DNA of 64,000 bases from Azonexus sp. (GTDB lineage: Bacteria > Pseudomonadota > Gammaproteobacteria > Burkholderiales > Rhodocyclaceae), in NCBI RefSeq assembly GCF_030824335.1, contig NZ_JAVBXX010000014.1, forward strand, positions 62,001-126,000, in the 5' to 3' direction. Under the pieces are notes generated by a model. The model saw only the letters and a list, made by a program, of their open reading frames with translations. It was not told the origin of the DNA and did not search any database. Both the position numbers and the translations under genes were made by a program. Positions 48,603-58,103 of the stretch are shown one piece after another (position 1 is the first letter of the stretch; each line of letters opens with the position of its first letter).

Positions 48603-49324
48603 ACCATTCAAGCTTCCTGAAAACCCTGCTCGACGATGCCACTTCGCCATTTCACGGCGGTGGCAAATTTGCCTACCACTACGCCCGCGGCAAGCTGTCA
48701 TCCGACTGCATCTTTCGCGAATTGCTGCGCCAGGGAATTTTCCCGACCGAAGGGCATTACCTCGACCTCGGCTGCGGCCAGGGCAGTCTGTTTGGCTGGC
48801 TGCTGGCGGCACGCAAACTTTACGAACAAGGGAACTGGCCAGCCGACTGGGCCGCCGCGCCGAAACCGCTGAGTCTGCGCGGCTACGAATTGATGCAAAA
48901 AGACGTGGACCGGGCCAAACAAGCCTTCGGCGCGAATCACCCGCTGGTCGACATCCGCCAGGGGGACATGTGCCGGGTCGACTTTGGCCGCGCCGACGTC
49001 ATCACCATTCTCGATGCCTTGCATTATTTCGATCACGCCGGCCAGCAAGATGTACTGACCCGCATCCGCGCCGCATTGCCCCCCGGCGGACTGTTCCTGA
49101 CCCGCGTCGGCAATGCCTCGGCCGGTTTGCCGTATCACCTGTGCAACTGGGTCGATCATGCCGTCACCTTTGTCCGCGGCCACCGTCTGCCGCGCCTGTA
49201 CGGCCGGCCGGTCGACGAGTGGGTAAGACTGCTGCAGGGACTGGGCTTCAACGTCACCACCATGGACATGAATGAAGGCAAACCCTTCGCCAACGTGATG
49301 CTGGTCTGCCGGGTCCCGGCTTGA
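48599..49324 (+). CDS. class I SAM-dependent methyltransferase in aryl polyene cluster
   Basis: A 241-aa methyltransferase. The SAM loop is YLDLGCGQGSLFGWLL and the acidic post-II stretch ITILDALHYFDH. It may methylate the aryl head or a hydroxyl of the pigment; the substrate is not deducible. It starts in ATGA overlap with the deacetylase. Confidence 0.85.
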   Translation: MNHSSFLKTLLDDATSPFHGGGKFAYHYARGKLSSDCIFRELLRQGIFPTEGHYLDLGCGQGSLFGWLLAARKLYEQGNWPADWAAAPKPLSLRGYELMQKDVDRAKQAFGANHPLVDIRQGDMCRVDFGRADVITILDALHYFDHAGQQDVLTRIRAALPPGGLFLTRVGNASAGLPYHLCNWVDHAVTFVRGHRLPRLYGRPVDEWVRLLQGLGFNVTTMDMNEGKPFANVMLVCRVPA

Positions 49325-49445
49325 CCAGACCCCGCCCGGGAAAGCACTCAACCGCCCGGCAGCGCTTGAAATCCGACGAACGGCATTGCGTCTGTCATAG
49401 CAGGAATTTACAGTGCTACCTTTCCTTGCTGGCGGAGTTGCCGAC

Positions 49446-50729
49446 GTGATCAATCACTATCTGACGCTGGGCCTGCCCGAAGGGGCGCCAATGGAATCGG
49501 TGCATCGGGCGTACCAGAAGGCGCTGCACCGCTTCCACCAGCATCAGCAAGCAGCACAGCCGCTGCCTGAAGCAGACTTCGACGCCCTGCAAAACGCTTA
49601 TACCGAGTTGCGCGACCCCGAGCGCAAGGCAGCCTATGACCGGGATTTGCAGGAAGAACGGGTAGAAGCACCAAGCCTGCCCACGGAATTCAGTGGGCCG
49701 GTACAGCGTAATTTCGCATTCACCGGTACCGGTGGCGAATATTTCCGGATCTGGATCGTCAATCTGCTGCTTTCCATCCTCACCCTGGGCATTTATTCAG
49801 CTTGGGCAAAGGTTCGTCGCGAACAGTATTTCCACCGCAACACGCTGCTTGACGGCAGTGGCTTCGATTACCACGGCGACCCGAAAGCGATCCTGAAAGG
49901 CCGAGGCATCGCCTGGAGCATGCTATTAATCCTGGGCGTTCTGGATAAGCTGGGCCCGATGTTTTACTGGGTGGCGGTACTCGTGCTGCTCCCCGTGCTT
50001 CCCTGGTTGATGCTGCGTTCCTTCGTTTTCCGCGCACGCAATACTTCGTATCGCGGCCTGCGTTTCGATTTCCACGGCAGCTACAAAGCGGCCTGCAAGG
50101 TCTTCCTCGGTTACGGATTGCTTACCCTGATTACCCTTGGCCTGGCCCTGCCGGCCTTTATCCGCCAAATCAAACTGTTCCAACTCAACAATCTTTCATT
50201 CGGCGGCGAACGCTGCGCCAGCAATCCATCTCTCGGCGCCTTTTATGGAATTTTCCTGCGCGCCGTGCTGATGGCTGGCGCACTGATCCTGGGTCTTGGC
50301 ATTGTCTTTGTCCTGATGGGTGTCGGAGGCGGCGGCCTGCTGGCACTGTTCTTGGATGGCAAGATCATCCAGATCATCATTCTCGTGATCGTGGTGTATT
50401 TGTTCTTCCAGGTCGCCATCCCGTCCTACATCCAGGTCCGCATGGTCAATCTAGTCTGGCGCCACAGCCGGATCGGCGAACACCGTTTTGCCAGCGACCA
50501 GGCATTCGCTGGCTTGCTTTTCCTGTCAATGACCAACTGGCTATTCATCCTGCTGACCCTTGGGCTTTACTGGCCTTGGGCAAAAATCCGGCTGGCCGCC
50601 TACCGGGCGCAACATACTGCCCTGATCAGCCACAGCAGCCTCGACGATTTCATCGGCCAGGCGGTCAGGCAGCACCAGGCGGTCGGCGAGGAAATTGCCG
50701 ATGCCTTCGATCTGGATATCGCCATCTGA
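49446..50729 (+). CDS. J-like domain fused to DUF898 (YjgN-like) membrane protein
   Basis: A membrane protein of about 427 aa. The first 65 residues resemble a DnaJ J-domain helix layout (INHYLTLGLPEGAP, then HRAYQKALHRFHQHQQ, then RDPERKAAYDRDL), but the diagnostic HPD is replaced by HQH, so DnaK stimulation is unlikely. The rest is DUF898: repeated LLSILTLGIYSAWAKVRR-like units and six to seven helices. I chose GTG 49446 with GGAG upstream; GTG 49413, also with a good RBS, would add 11 residues. It is paired with an M48 protease gene two bases downstream. Confidence 0.8.
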   Translation: MINHYLTLGLPEGAPMESVHRAYQKALHRFHQHQQAAQPLPEADFDALQNAYTELRDPERKAAYDRDLQEERVEAPSLPTEFSGPVQRNFAFTGTGGEYFRIWIVNLLLSILTLGIYSAWAKVRREQYFHRNTLLDGSGFDYHGDPKAILKGRGIAWSMLLILGVLDKLGPMFYWVAVLVLLPVLPWLMLRSFVFRARNTSYRGLRFDFHGSYKAACKVFLGYGLLTLITLGLALPAFIRQIKLFQLNNLSFGGERCASNPSLGAFYGIFLRAVLMAGALILGLGIVFVLMGVGGGGLLALFLDGKIIQIIILVIVVYLFFQVAIPSYIQVRMVNLVWRHSRIGEHRFASDQAFAGLLFLSMTNWLFILLTLGLYWPWAKIRLAAYRAQHTALISHSSLDDFIGQAVRQHQAVGEEIADAFDLDIAI

Positions 50730-50731
50730 AC

Positions 50732-51736
50732 ATGCAAGCCACCTATTTCGATGGCCGCAGCTCACGACGCCAGACCCGCCATCTGCTTGCCGAACCCGGC
50801 TGCCTGATTCTGCGCAGCCAGGAAGGCGAACGACGGATCAGCCTGGCACAATTGCATATTTCCGAACCGCAGGGCAGTGCCCCCCGCGTCCTGCGCCTGC
50901 CTGACGATAGCTACTGCGAACTCCCCCAAGGGTGGGAACTGGATGCCTTGCTCGAACGGCTCGGCCACCAGAATTCGCCGGTTGTACAACTCCAGGCGCG
51001 CTGGCACTGGAGCCTGGCCACCCTGTTCGGCGTCATCCTGCTGCTGGTCGCCGCTTACCAATGGGGGCTGCCCTGGGGAGCCAGGGCGCTCGCCCCGATG
51101 ATTCCCGACGGCGCCGTGCAGCAGCTTTCCCGCCAGACTTTGCAGGCTCTCGACCAAAATCTGTTGCAGCCAAGCCAATTGGCCGCCCACCGCCAAAACG
51201 AACTGCGGGCTGGATTCCAGACCTTGCTGGCCGCCGATCCGCAACTGGCGAAATACAACGCCAGCCTGCAACTGCATTTTCGCCGCGCCCCGAAAATCGG
51301 TCCGAACGCTTTCGCCCTGCCGGACGGTCAAGTCGTCCTGCTCGACGAACTGGTGGATATGCCGGCCAGCGATGCGGAAGTACTTGCCGTCCTGACGCAC
51401 GAACTTGGCCATGTGCGCCACCAACACGGGCTGCGCCAACTGATCCAGTCATCGGTCGTCGCCGCGGTCACGGCAGCCTACCTTGGCGACCTCTCATCGC
51501 TGACGGCCGGCCTGGCTTCGCTCGCCGTTACCGCCAGCTACTCGCGCGACATGGAACGGGAAGCCGACAGCTATGCCATCGACGCGCTGCGCCGCCAGGG
51601 CCGTTCCCCCGCGGCGCTCGGCAGCGCACTGGAAAAGCTGGCCAAAGCACACCACGAAATCGATCACGCCGACGGCTGGCTGGCCTCACACCCGGATACC
51701 AGCGAACGCATACGCCATCTGAACAGCCTGCCCTGA
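50732..51736 (+). CDS. M48 family metalloprotease
   Basis: A 334-aa zinc peptidase with one helix (about 92-112). The zinc motif HELGH has His223, Glu224 and His227, and the third ligand is in MEREADSYA. It resembles the YfgC/LoiP group rather than HtpX. DUF898-M48 pairs are found together in several proteobacteria. Here the pair interrupts the synthase genes; it may process or quality-control a cell-envelope protein. Confidence 0.9.
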   Translation: MQATYFDGRSSRRQTRHLLAEPGCLILRSQEGERRISLAQLHISEPQGSAPRVLRLPDDSYCELPQGWELDALLERLGHQNSPVVQLQARWHWSLATLFGVILLLVAAYQWGLPWGARALAPMIPDGAVQQLSRQTLQALDQNLLQPSQLAAHRQNELRAGFQTLLAADPQLAKYNASLQLHFRRAPKIGPNAFALPDGQVVLLDELVDMPASDAEVLAVLTHELGHVRHQHGLRQLIQSSVVAAVTAAYLGDLSSLTAGLASLAVTASYSRDMEREADSYAIDALRRQGRSPAALGSALEKLAKAHHEIDHADGWLASHPDTSERIRHLNSLP

Positions 51737-51832
51737 CAGCCGGGGCAGGATATCCGGTCAGCAAAAAATCCTTGACGGCCATTGCGCATGTCACTTTGCT
51801 AAAATTGCCGCCACTTCGTTCCGGGCATCAAC

Positions 51833-53023
51833 GTGACTCCCTTTGTGCTTTCTTCCTTCACTGCCACCACCTGCCTAGGGCGTGGTCTCGCGGCGACACG
51901 GCAGGTCTTGCAGCAGGGGCATAGCGGGCTGCAACCCTGCAATTTCGAATCGGTCAATCTCGATACCTGGATCGGCGAAGTTACTGCGGTCGACGACGAA
52001 AAACTGCCGGAATTGCTGGCCCATTACGATTGCCGCAACAACCGGCTGAGCCAAATGGGTCTGGAGACCGACGGTTTTGCCGACCGCGTGCGCGCAGCCA
52101 TCGCCCGTTATGGTCGCGACCGGGTCGGCGTCTTCCTCGGCACCAGCACGGCCGGCATCCTGCAGACCGAACTGGCCTACCGGCGCCGCGATCCGGCAAA
52201 CGGCGCATTGCCCGACGACTTCATTTACCGGACGACGCACAACTCCTTCTCGCTGGCCGAATTCACCCGTGATTATTTCGGGCTGGAAGGCATGGCGATG
52301 GCGATCTCCACCGCCTGTTCGTCGAGCGCCAAGGTGTTCGCCGCCGCCGCACGCCAGATGACGCTCGGTACCATCGATGCCGCCATCGTCGGCGGTGTCG
52401 ATACGCTGTGTCTGACCACACTGTACGGCTTCGCCTCGCTGCAACTGACCTCGAACCAGGCTTGTCGCCCCTACGACGCCGCACGTAATGGCATCTCGGT
52501 CGGCGAAGCGGCGGCTTTTGCACTGCTCGAACGCGCCGACCAGGCCACACCCGGCGCCGTGCTGCTGCTCGGCACCGGCGAATCGAGCGACGCTTATCAC
52601 ATGTCCTCGCCCCATCCGGAAGGCCTGGGGGCCAAGCTGGCGATGGAGGCCGCGCTGCGCTCGGCCAATCTTGCGGTCGACGCGATTGATTACATCAATT
52701 TGCACGGGACAGCGACGCCGGCCAACGACGCAGCCGAAGGCAAGGCCGTCGGTGCGCTATTCGGCCAGCGCGTCCCCTGCAGTTCGACCAAGGGTGCGAC
52801 CGGCCACACCCTGGGAGCCGCCGGTGCCGTTGAAGCCGTGATTTGTGCGCTGGCCTTGCAGGATGGATTCCTGCCGGGCAGTCCGGGCACCGCCCAGCTC
52901 GATCCGGCAATTTCCCTGCAATACTTGTTGAGCGGACGCGAGGGCAGGGTGCGTCACGCCTTGTCCAATTCCTTCGGTTTCGGCGGCAGCAATTGCAGCC
53001 TGATTTTCGGGATCGCACCATGA
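51833..53023 (+). CDS. beta-ketoacyl-ACP synthase, aryl polyene type (second)
   Basis: A 396-aa condensing enzyme starting at GTG. The active Cys162 is in STACSSSAKVF; the histidines are in LHGTATPAND and KGATGHTLGAAG. It overlaps by four bases a Cys-less ketosynthase-like gene, suggesting a ketosynthase/chain-length-factor heterodimer like ApeO-ApeC. Confidence 0.92.
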   Translation: MTPFVLSSFTATTCLGRGLAATRQVLQQGHSGLQPCNFESVNLDTWIGEVTAVDDEKLPELLAHYDCRNNRLSQMGLETDGFADRVRAAIARYGRDRVGVFLGTSTAGILQTELAYRRRDPANGALPDDFIYRTTHNSFSLAEFTRDYFGLEGMAMAISTACSSSAKVFAAAARQMTLGTIDAAIVGGVDTLCLTTLYGFASLQLTSNQACRPYDAARNGISVGEAAAFALLERADQATPGAVLLLGTGESSDAYHMSSPHPEGLGAKLAMEAALRSANLAVDAIDYINLHGTATPANDAAEGKAVGALFGQRVPCSSTKGATGHTLGAAGAVEAVICALALQDGFLPGSPGTAQLDPAISLQYLLSGREGRVRHALSNSFGFGGSNCSLIFGIAP

Positions 53024-53832
53024 GTCTTGCCCAGACGTCACCGCTCACCGCCTGGATCGAAGGCATCGGATTCCTGGCCCCCGGCCTGCCGGACTGGCCC
53101 AGCGCCCGCGCCGTTTTGTGCGGTGAACAGCCGTTGACCGCAGCACCGTCCATCCTGCCCACGCCGGCCAGCCTGCCGCCGGCCGAACGCCGCCGGGCCA
53201 GCCGGGTCGTCAAACTAACGTTGGCCATCGGCCTGGAAGCCGCCGCCCATGCCGGCGCCGATGTCAGCACGCTGGCTACGGTGTTTGCCGCCTCCGGCGC
53301 CGACGGGCACAACTGCCACGCGCTATGCGAACAACTGGCGACCGACGACCGGCAGATTTCACCAACGCGTTTCCATAATTCCGTGCACAACGCAGCCGCC
53401 GGTTACTGGGGCATCGCCACCCATGCGATGGCCCCCTGCCAGGTGATCTGCGCCTACGATGCCAGCTTTGGCGCCGGTTTGCTCGATGCACTCGGCCAAC
53501 TGGTGGTCGATCAACAAGCCATCCTGCTCATCGCCTACGACAGCGAATATCCTGAGCCGCTGCACGCCAAGCGCGACACACCGGATTGCGGCGGTATCGC
53601 ACTTTTGCTCACGCCGGCACGAAGCCAGCGCTCACTGGCCGCGATCACCGTCAGCTCATCCAGCGCACCGGCAGACCGCCTGGCCCATGCCGGGCTGGAG
53701 CAATTGCGCACGACAATTCCTGCACTCCGCTCGCTACCGTTATTGCAGAAACTGGCAAACGGGCAGGGCGGCTCGGTCTGCCTGGATTACTTGCCGCCGA
53801 TGCAACTGCAGATCGATATCGCGCCGTGCTGA
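53020..53832 (+). CDS. ketosynthase-like chain-length-factor protein
   Basis: A 270-aa ketosynthase N-terminal-like (PF13723-type) protein. Where a ketosynthase has TACSS, this reads CAYDAS, so the nucleophilic Cys appears replaced by Tyr. RFHNSVHNAAAGYWGI is shared with aryl polyene ApeC-type proteins. It is probably the non-condensing partner of the preceding ketosynthase, setting chain length. Confidence 0.85.
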   Translation: MSLAQTSPLTAWIEGIGFLAPGLPDWPSARAVLCGEQPLTAAPSILPTPASLPPAERRRASRVVKLTLAIGLEAAAHAGADVSTLATVFAASGADGHNCHALCEQLATDDRQISPTRFHNSVHNAAAGYWGIATHAMAPCQVICAYDASFGAGLLDALGQLVVDQQAILLIAYDSEYPEPLHAKRDTPDCGGIALLLTPARSQRSLAAITVSSSSAPADRLAHAGLEQLRTTIPALRSLPLLQKLANGQGGSVCLDYLPPMQLQIDIAPC

Positions 53833-54287
53833 CAGTCGTGCCAGATCGCGCCTGGATCGCCGCCCATATTCCGCATCAAGGCAACATGTGCCTGCTCGAT
53901 ACTGTGGTCGACTGGTCGGCAGACGCAATTTCCTGCCGCGCCGTCAGCCACACCGACCCAGCCAATCCGTTGCGCGCAGACAACCGGCTGGGCATCGCCA
54001 GCGGTATTGAATACGCGGCACAGGCGATGGCCGTACACGGCGCATTGCTGGCCGATACCGGGGATCAACCGCGCCAAGGCTACCTGACCAGCGTGCGCGG
54101 CGTGCAGTTGCATGCCAGCCGACTCGACGATCTGCCCGGCGCACTCGACGTGCAGGCCGAACGCCTGTCCGGCGACGGCAATACCATCCTTTATTCTTTT
54201 TCCGTCGCCCACGAAGGACGTTGCCTGCTCGAAGGGCGCGCCGCCGTGGTCCTCGACGCCAGTTCCCTGGAGAAACCCGTCTCATGA
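53826..54287 (+). CDS. hot-dog dehydratase (ApeP-like)
   Basis: A 153-aa 3-hydroxyacyl-ACP dehydratase-like protein. The probable catalytic His is in HIPHQGNMCLLD. GTG 53826 is used as start because no ATG precedes the conserved segment; it overlaps the upstream gene by 7 bases. It is the second dehydratase of the cluster, as in other aryl polyene systems. Confidence 0.83.
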   Translation: MLTVVPDRAWIAAHIPHQGNMCLLDTVVDWSADAISCRAVSHTDPANPLRADNRLGIASGIEYAAQAMAVHGALLADTGDQPRQGYLTSVRGVQLHASRLDDLPGALDVQAERLSGDGNTILYSFSVAHEGRCLLEGRAAVVLDASSLEKPVS

Positions 54288-55003
54288 AACGTGCTCTCGT
54301 CACTGGCGGCAGCGGCGGCATCGGCGCCGCAATCTGCCGGCGCCTGGCCGCCGACGGCCATCACGTCATCGTCCACGCCAACCGCAATCCGGACAAAGCT
54401 GCCGCTATCGCAGCCGAGATCATCGCCAATGGCGGCAGTGCCGAAGCGATCAGTTTCGACATCACCGACCGATCTGCCAGCGCAGCGACGCTTGAGCAGT
54501 TGCTCAACGCTGGCAGCATCCAGATCCTGGTCAACAACGCCGGCATCCACGCCGACGCAGTATTTCCCGGCATGTCCGGCAAGCAGTGGGACAGCGTCCT
54601 CGACGTCTCGCTGAACGGCTTTTTCAATGTCACGCAACCCCTGACGTTGCCAATGATCCGCACCCGCTGGGGTCGCATCATCAATATTTCATCGGTCGCG
54701 GCGATTGCCGGCAACCGGGGCCAGGTCAATTATTCAGCGGCCAAGGGCGCGCTGCACGCCGCCACCAAGTCGCTGGCGCTGGAAGTGGCCAGCCGTGGCA
54801 TCACGGTCAATGCCGTCGCACCGGGCATCATCGCCACCGACATGATTGAAGGCAGCTTCGATGGCGAAGCGATCAAGAAGCTGGTGCCGATGCAGCGCGC
54901 CGGCCAACCGGAGGAAGTCGCCAATCTGGTGGCTTTCCTGGCTTCCGACCAAGCCGCCTATATTTCCGGCCAGATCATTTCGATCAACGGCGCGATGATT
55001 TGA
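54284..55003 (+). CDS. 3-oxoacyl-ACP reductase (FabG/ApeQ-like)
   Basis: A 239-aa short-chain dehydrogenase. NADPH loop TGGSGGIGAAI, NNAG, and catalytic Ser-Tyr-Lys in ISSVAAIAG and YSAAKGALHAA. It reduces the 3-keto step of the polyene cycle. It ends the plus-strand core operon with a 4-base overlap upstream. Confidence 0.93.
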   Translation: MKRALVTGGSGGIGAAICRRLAADGHHVIVHANRNPDKAAAIAAEIIANGGSAEAISFDITDRSASAATLEQLLNAGSIQILVNNAGIHADAVFPGMSGKQWDSVLDVSLNGFFNVTQPLTLPMIRTRWGRIINISSVAAIAGNRGQVNYSAAKGALHAATKSLALEVASRGITVNAVAPGIIATDMIEGSFDGEAIKKLVPMQRAGQPEEVANLVAFLASDQAAYISGQIISINGAMI

Positions 55004-55076
55004 GCCTGGCGGCAACTGCGCTGTCGTAGCGGGTATCTGCTAAATTAGTCATGCATCGTCCCCACTGGAGGCAATC

Positions 55077-55322
55077 ATGAGCAATACGAATCCGCTGACT
55101 CTGCATCAGGCCGCATTGACCCTGGTTTCCGACGCCGCGCAGGCGCACGAGATGGAAACCCGCCTGGCCCATGCCATCGAACACGGCGAATTGCGCGCCA
55201 ACGTCAAACGCTGGGCGACCGAACAATGGGAAGGCAAGCAATTGCCCGGCAACATCAATCGCCTGGAAACCTTTATCGATCCGGCTGAATTGGCAGCCTG
55301 GCAAAAGGCTGGTGGCTGCTAA
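55077..55322 (+). CDS. conserved-looking small protein, unknown
   Basis: An 81-aa soluble protein, mostly helical, with a polar central segment (RANVKRWATEQWEGK) and ending in GGC. CTGGAGGCAATC before the ATG is a good RBS. It follows fabG by 73 bases on the same strand. I do not recognise the family. Confidence 0.6.
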   Translation: MSNTNPLTLHQAALTLVSDAAQAHEMETRLAHAIEHGELRANVKRWATEQWEGKQLPGNINRLETFIDPAELAAWQKAGGC

Positions 55323-55412
55323 ATGAGAGATTTCTACCGAGATAGCGGAGAGTCAAGAATGACTGAAAAATGATTCAGAACCCGACACTCGACTCTGTCA
55401 ATATCGGACCAA

Positions 55413-56309
55413 TCATCTCAGCGCAGCACAGACATCTCTGATCTGACTGCGTAGCCATCGATGTGCGGGATCGGCATCCTGTCTCGGGTGCCAAAGCAAT
55501 GAAACCGTGATCTCTGGCGTGGAAACCGGAATGGGGAAGCTATGCATGCCGGCGCGCAGGTTTCCGGTATGTCGTTCGGGAACGCTGGCGATCAGGTCCG
55601 AGGCACGAGCCAGAGCCAGCGCCGTCGAAAATCCGCCAACGATGGTGACGATCTTCCGTTCCAGCCCGAATGCCTTCAGGGACTCATCAATCGGCCCCTT
55701 GTCCACACCCTGACGCGAGACGTAGACATGTCGTCCAGCCGCATAGCGGGCAGGTGTGACTTCCCCTTGGCTCAGCGGGTGTCCCATGCGGACGACGCCA
55801 ATGAAACGGTCCCGGAACAAGGCCTGCACACGTAGTTCCGGCGCTGTCGTCTGCGCCACAACACCGGTTTCCAGATCGACCAGCCCGTCGCGCAGCGGCT
55901 TGCTGTCCTTGTCCGGTTTTTGCACGAAGCACAGGCGCACACCGGGTGCTTCCTCGCCGACGCGGGCGATCAACTCCGGCCCGAAATTTTCGACAAAACC
56001 CTCGCTGGTCCGCAGCGTGAAGGTTCTCTCCAGTTGTTTGAGATTGAGCTTTTCGGTCGGGCGTAAAACTGCCTCCCCATCCTGCACCAGTTGGCCGACG
56101 CGCTCACGCAGTTCGATGGCGCGCGGCGTCGGCACGAGACCGCGCCCAGCCCTGACCAGCAACGGATCGCCCGTCGTCTCGCGCAATCGCGCCAGCGCCC
56201 GGCTCATCGCCGACGGGCTGAGCCGCAGCCGCCGGGCAGCGCGTGCCACGCTGCCTTCGGCGAGCAAGACATCAAGGGTGAACAGCAGGTTCAGATCAGG
56301 TCGAGACAT
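55413..56309 (-). CDS. LysR family transcriptional regulator
   Basis: A 298-aa LysR regulator. The N-terminal winged HTH is GSVARAARRLRLSPSAMSRALARLR; the rest is the ligand-binding domain. Start Met at 56309 (MSRPDLNLL), the usual position. It is divergent from an MFS exporter it probably controls. Confidence 0.93.
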   Translation of the reverse strand: MSRPDLNLLFTLDVLLAEGSVARAARRLRLSPSAMSRALARLRETTGDPLLVRAGRGLVPTPRAIELRERVGQLVQDGEAVLRPTEKLNLKQLERTFTLRTSEGFVENFGPELIARVGEEAPGVRLCFVQKPDKDSKPLRDGLVDLETGVVAQTTAPELRVQALFRDRFIGVVRMGHPLSQGEVTPARYAAGRHVYVSRQGVDKGPIDESLKAFGLERKIVTIVGGFSTALALARASDLIASVPERHTGNLRAGMHSFPIPVSTPEITVSLLWHPRQDADPAHRWLRSQIRDVCAALR

Positions 56310-56351
56310 GGGGCAACGATAGCAGTGTTTATTCAATATATGGCGTCATAT

Positions 56352-56372
56352 GCATTTATAAGCTGCAAATGC
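56352..56372. promoter_or_regulatory. candidate LysR operator
   Basis: Inverted repeat GCATTT-N9-AAATGC in the AT-rich divergent gap between the LysR gene and the MFS gene. This fits the T-N11-A style of LysR sites. Confidence 0.45.
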
Positions 56373-56451
56373 TGCGTCTTCCGCCATGTCATGCAAGGGC
56401 CTAGGATTCAGATAGCCCCAGCGGAAGCGCACTACCTGAAAGGAGTTCACG

Positions 56452-57903
56452 GTGAAAAAAATCGTTGCAGCACACATTGAAACGGCGTCTCGACGCGCGG
56501 AAACGACGCCGTCAGTGCGCTGGACGCTGGCCAGCCTGGCGCTTTCCGTACTGCTGTCGTCACTCGGTACGAGTATTGCCAATGTGGCTTTGCCGAGCCT
56601 GGCGGAGGCGTTCAATGCCTCCTTCCAGGCAGTCCAGTGGATCGTCATCGCCTATCTGCTCGCCATCACCACCCTGATTGTCAGCGCCGGACGGCTAGGT
56701 GACATCGTTGGTCGCAGAAGGCTGCTATTGATCGGAGTTTCATTGTTCACGCTGGCCTCGCTCCTCTGCGGCATGGCGCCAACCCTGTGGCTGCTGATTG
56801 CTGCGCGGACGCTGCAAGGGCTTGGCGCAGCAATCATGATGGCCCTCGCCATGGCCTTCGTCGGCGAGACAGTGCCGAAGGAAAAAACAGGCAGTGCCAT
56901 TGGCCTGCTGGGAACGATGTCGGCAGTTGGCACCGCGCTTGGCCCATCACTTGGTGGCGCCTTGATTGCCGGGTTTGGTTGGCGGGCAATATTTTTCATC
57001 AACCTGCCGCTGGGGGCGCTCACACTCTATCTCGCCCATCGTTACCTGCCCGTTGATCAAAGGAAAGCGAAAATGGAGCGCACTGGCTTCGACGCGACAG
57101 GCACGCTACTCCTGGCCCTGACGCTTGCCGCCTATGCGCTGGCGATGACTATCGGACAAGGCAGTTTCGGTCGGCTCAACATGGTGCTGCTTTTGGTTGC
57201 CTTTGTCGGCGCTGGTCTTTTCATGTTTGCCGAAGCAAGAACCAAATCACCCTTGATCCAAATGGCGATGTTTCGCAAGCTTGAGCTGAGTGCAAGCTTG
57301 GCTACCAGTGCCCTCGTTTCAACAGTGATGATGGCGACACTGGTGGTCGGGCCGTTCTATCTCTCTCGTTCGCTGGAACTTGACGCGGCAATGGTTGGAC
57401 TCGTCCTGTCGGTCGGCCCGGCGGTAGCTGCGCTAACCGCCGCACCTGCGGGGCGTTTGACAGACCGACTGGGCACCCAATGTGTTACCACAACAGGACT
57501 CATCGGTATGGCGACCGGCGCCATCACGCTATCCATGTTGCCGATGTTGTTCGGCATCTCCGGCTACCTTGCACCCCTCGTCGTCATTACCACCAGCTAC
57601 GCGTTCTTTCAGACAGCCAACAACACGGCCGTGATGACAGACGTCAGCCCGGAGCAACGCGGTGCCATTTCCGGCATGCTTAACCTGTCGCGCAACCTCG
57701 GGCTTATCACCGGCGCATCCGTCATGGGCGCAGTCTTCGCCTACGGATCCGCGTCGAATGACATTGCAACAGCGCCCTCAGATGCCGTTGCCACCGGTAT
57801 GCGGATCACCTTCGCCGTCGCCGCGGCCCTCGTCATCATCGCACTTGCCATCTCTGCCGGAGCTTACCGTCGTGCACTCCGGAATCGACTCGCAACTCCA
57901 TAA
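56452..57903 (+). CDS. MFS transporter, DHA2 (EmrB-like) family
   Basis: A 483-aa 14-helix drug:proton antiporter. Family marks are LPSLAEAFNASFQAVQWIV, GRLGDIVGRRRLLL and the motif C-like LGPSLGGALIAGFGWRAIFF. It starts with GTG preceded by AAAGGAG. It is regulated probably by the divergent LysR. Confidence 0.93.
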   Translation: MKKIVAAHIETASRRAETTPSVRWTLASLALSVLLSSLGTSIANVALPSLAEAFNASFQAVQWIVIAYLLAITTLIVSAGRLGDIVGRRRLLLIGVSLFTLASLLCGMAPTLWLLIAARTLQGLGAAIMMALAMAFVGETVPKEKTGSAIGLLGTMSAVGTALGPSLGGALIAGFGWRAIFFINLPLGALTLYLAHRYLPVDQRKAKMERTGFDATGTLLLALTLAAYALAMTIGQGSFGRLNMVLLLVAFVGAGLFMFAEARTKSPLIQMAMFRKLELSASLATSALVSTVMMATLVVGPFYLSRSLELDAAMVGLVLSVGPAVAALTAAPAGRLTDRLGTQCVTTTGLIGMATGAITLSMLPMLFGISGYLAPLVVITTSYAFFQTANNTAVMTDVSPEQRGAISGMLNLSRNLGLITGASVMGAVFAYGSASNDIATAPSDAVATGMRITFAVAAALVIIALAISAGAYRRALRNRLATP

Positions 57904-58103
57904 GTAGAAAATTCAGGTTCAACTATCGCGGATTATTGTTGCTGGATGGCAAAGCCCGTGGAATCAGATGGACGACCTACCCAATAGACATAGGCTTCCT
58001 CTGTACGTATGCTGCAGTGCAAGTCGCAACACCAAGTTAGGGAGCAACACGCTTCTCCCAAAACAAAGCGTTGCCACATCCCCGCAGGCGAGAGGAACAT
58101 TCC
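57904..58103 (+). other. intergenic, nothing recognised
   Basis: A 200-base gap after the MFS gene. It holds only the RBS GAGAGGAAC of the next gene; no hairpin with a T-run, RNA gene or repeat was recognised. Confidence 0.5.
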
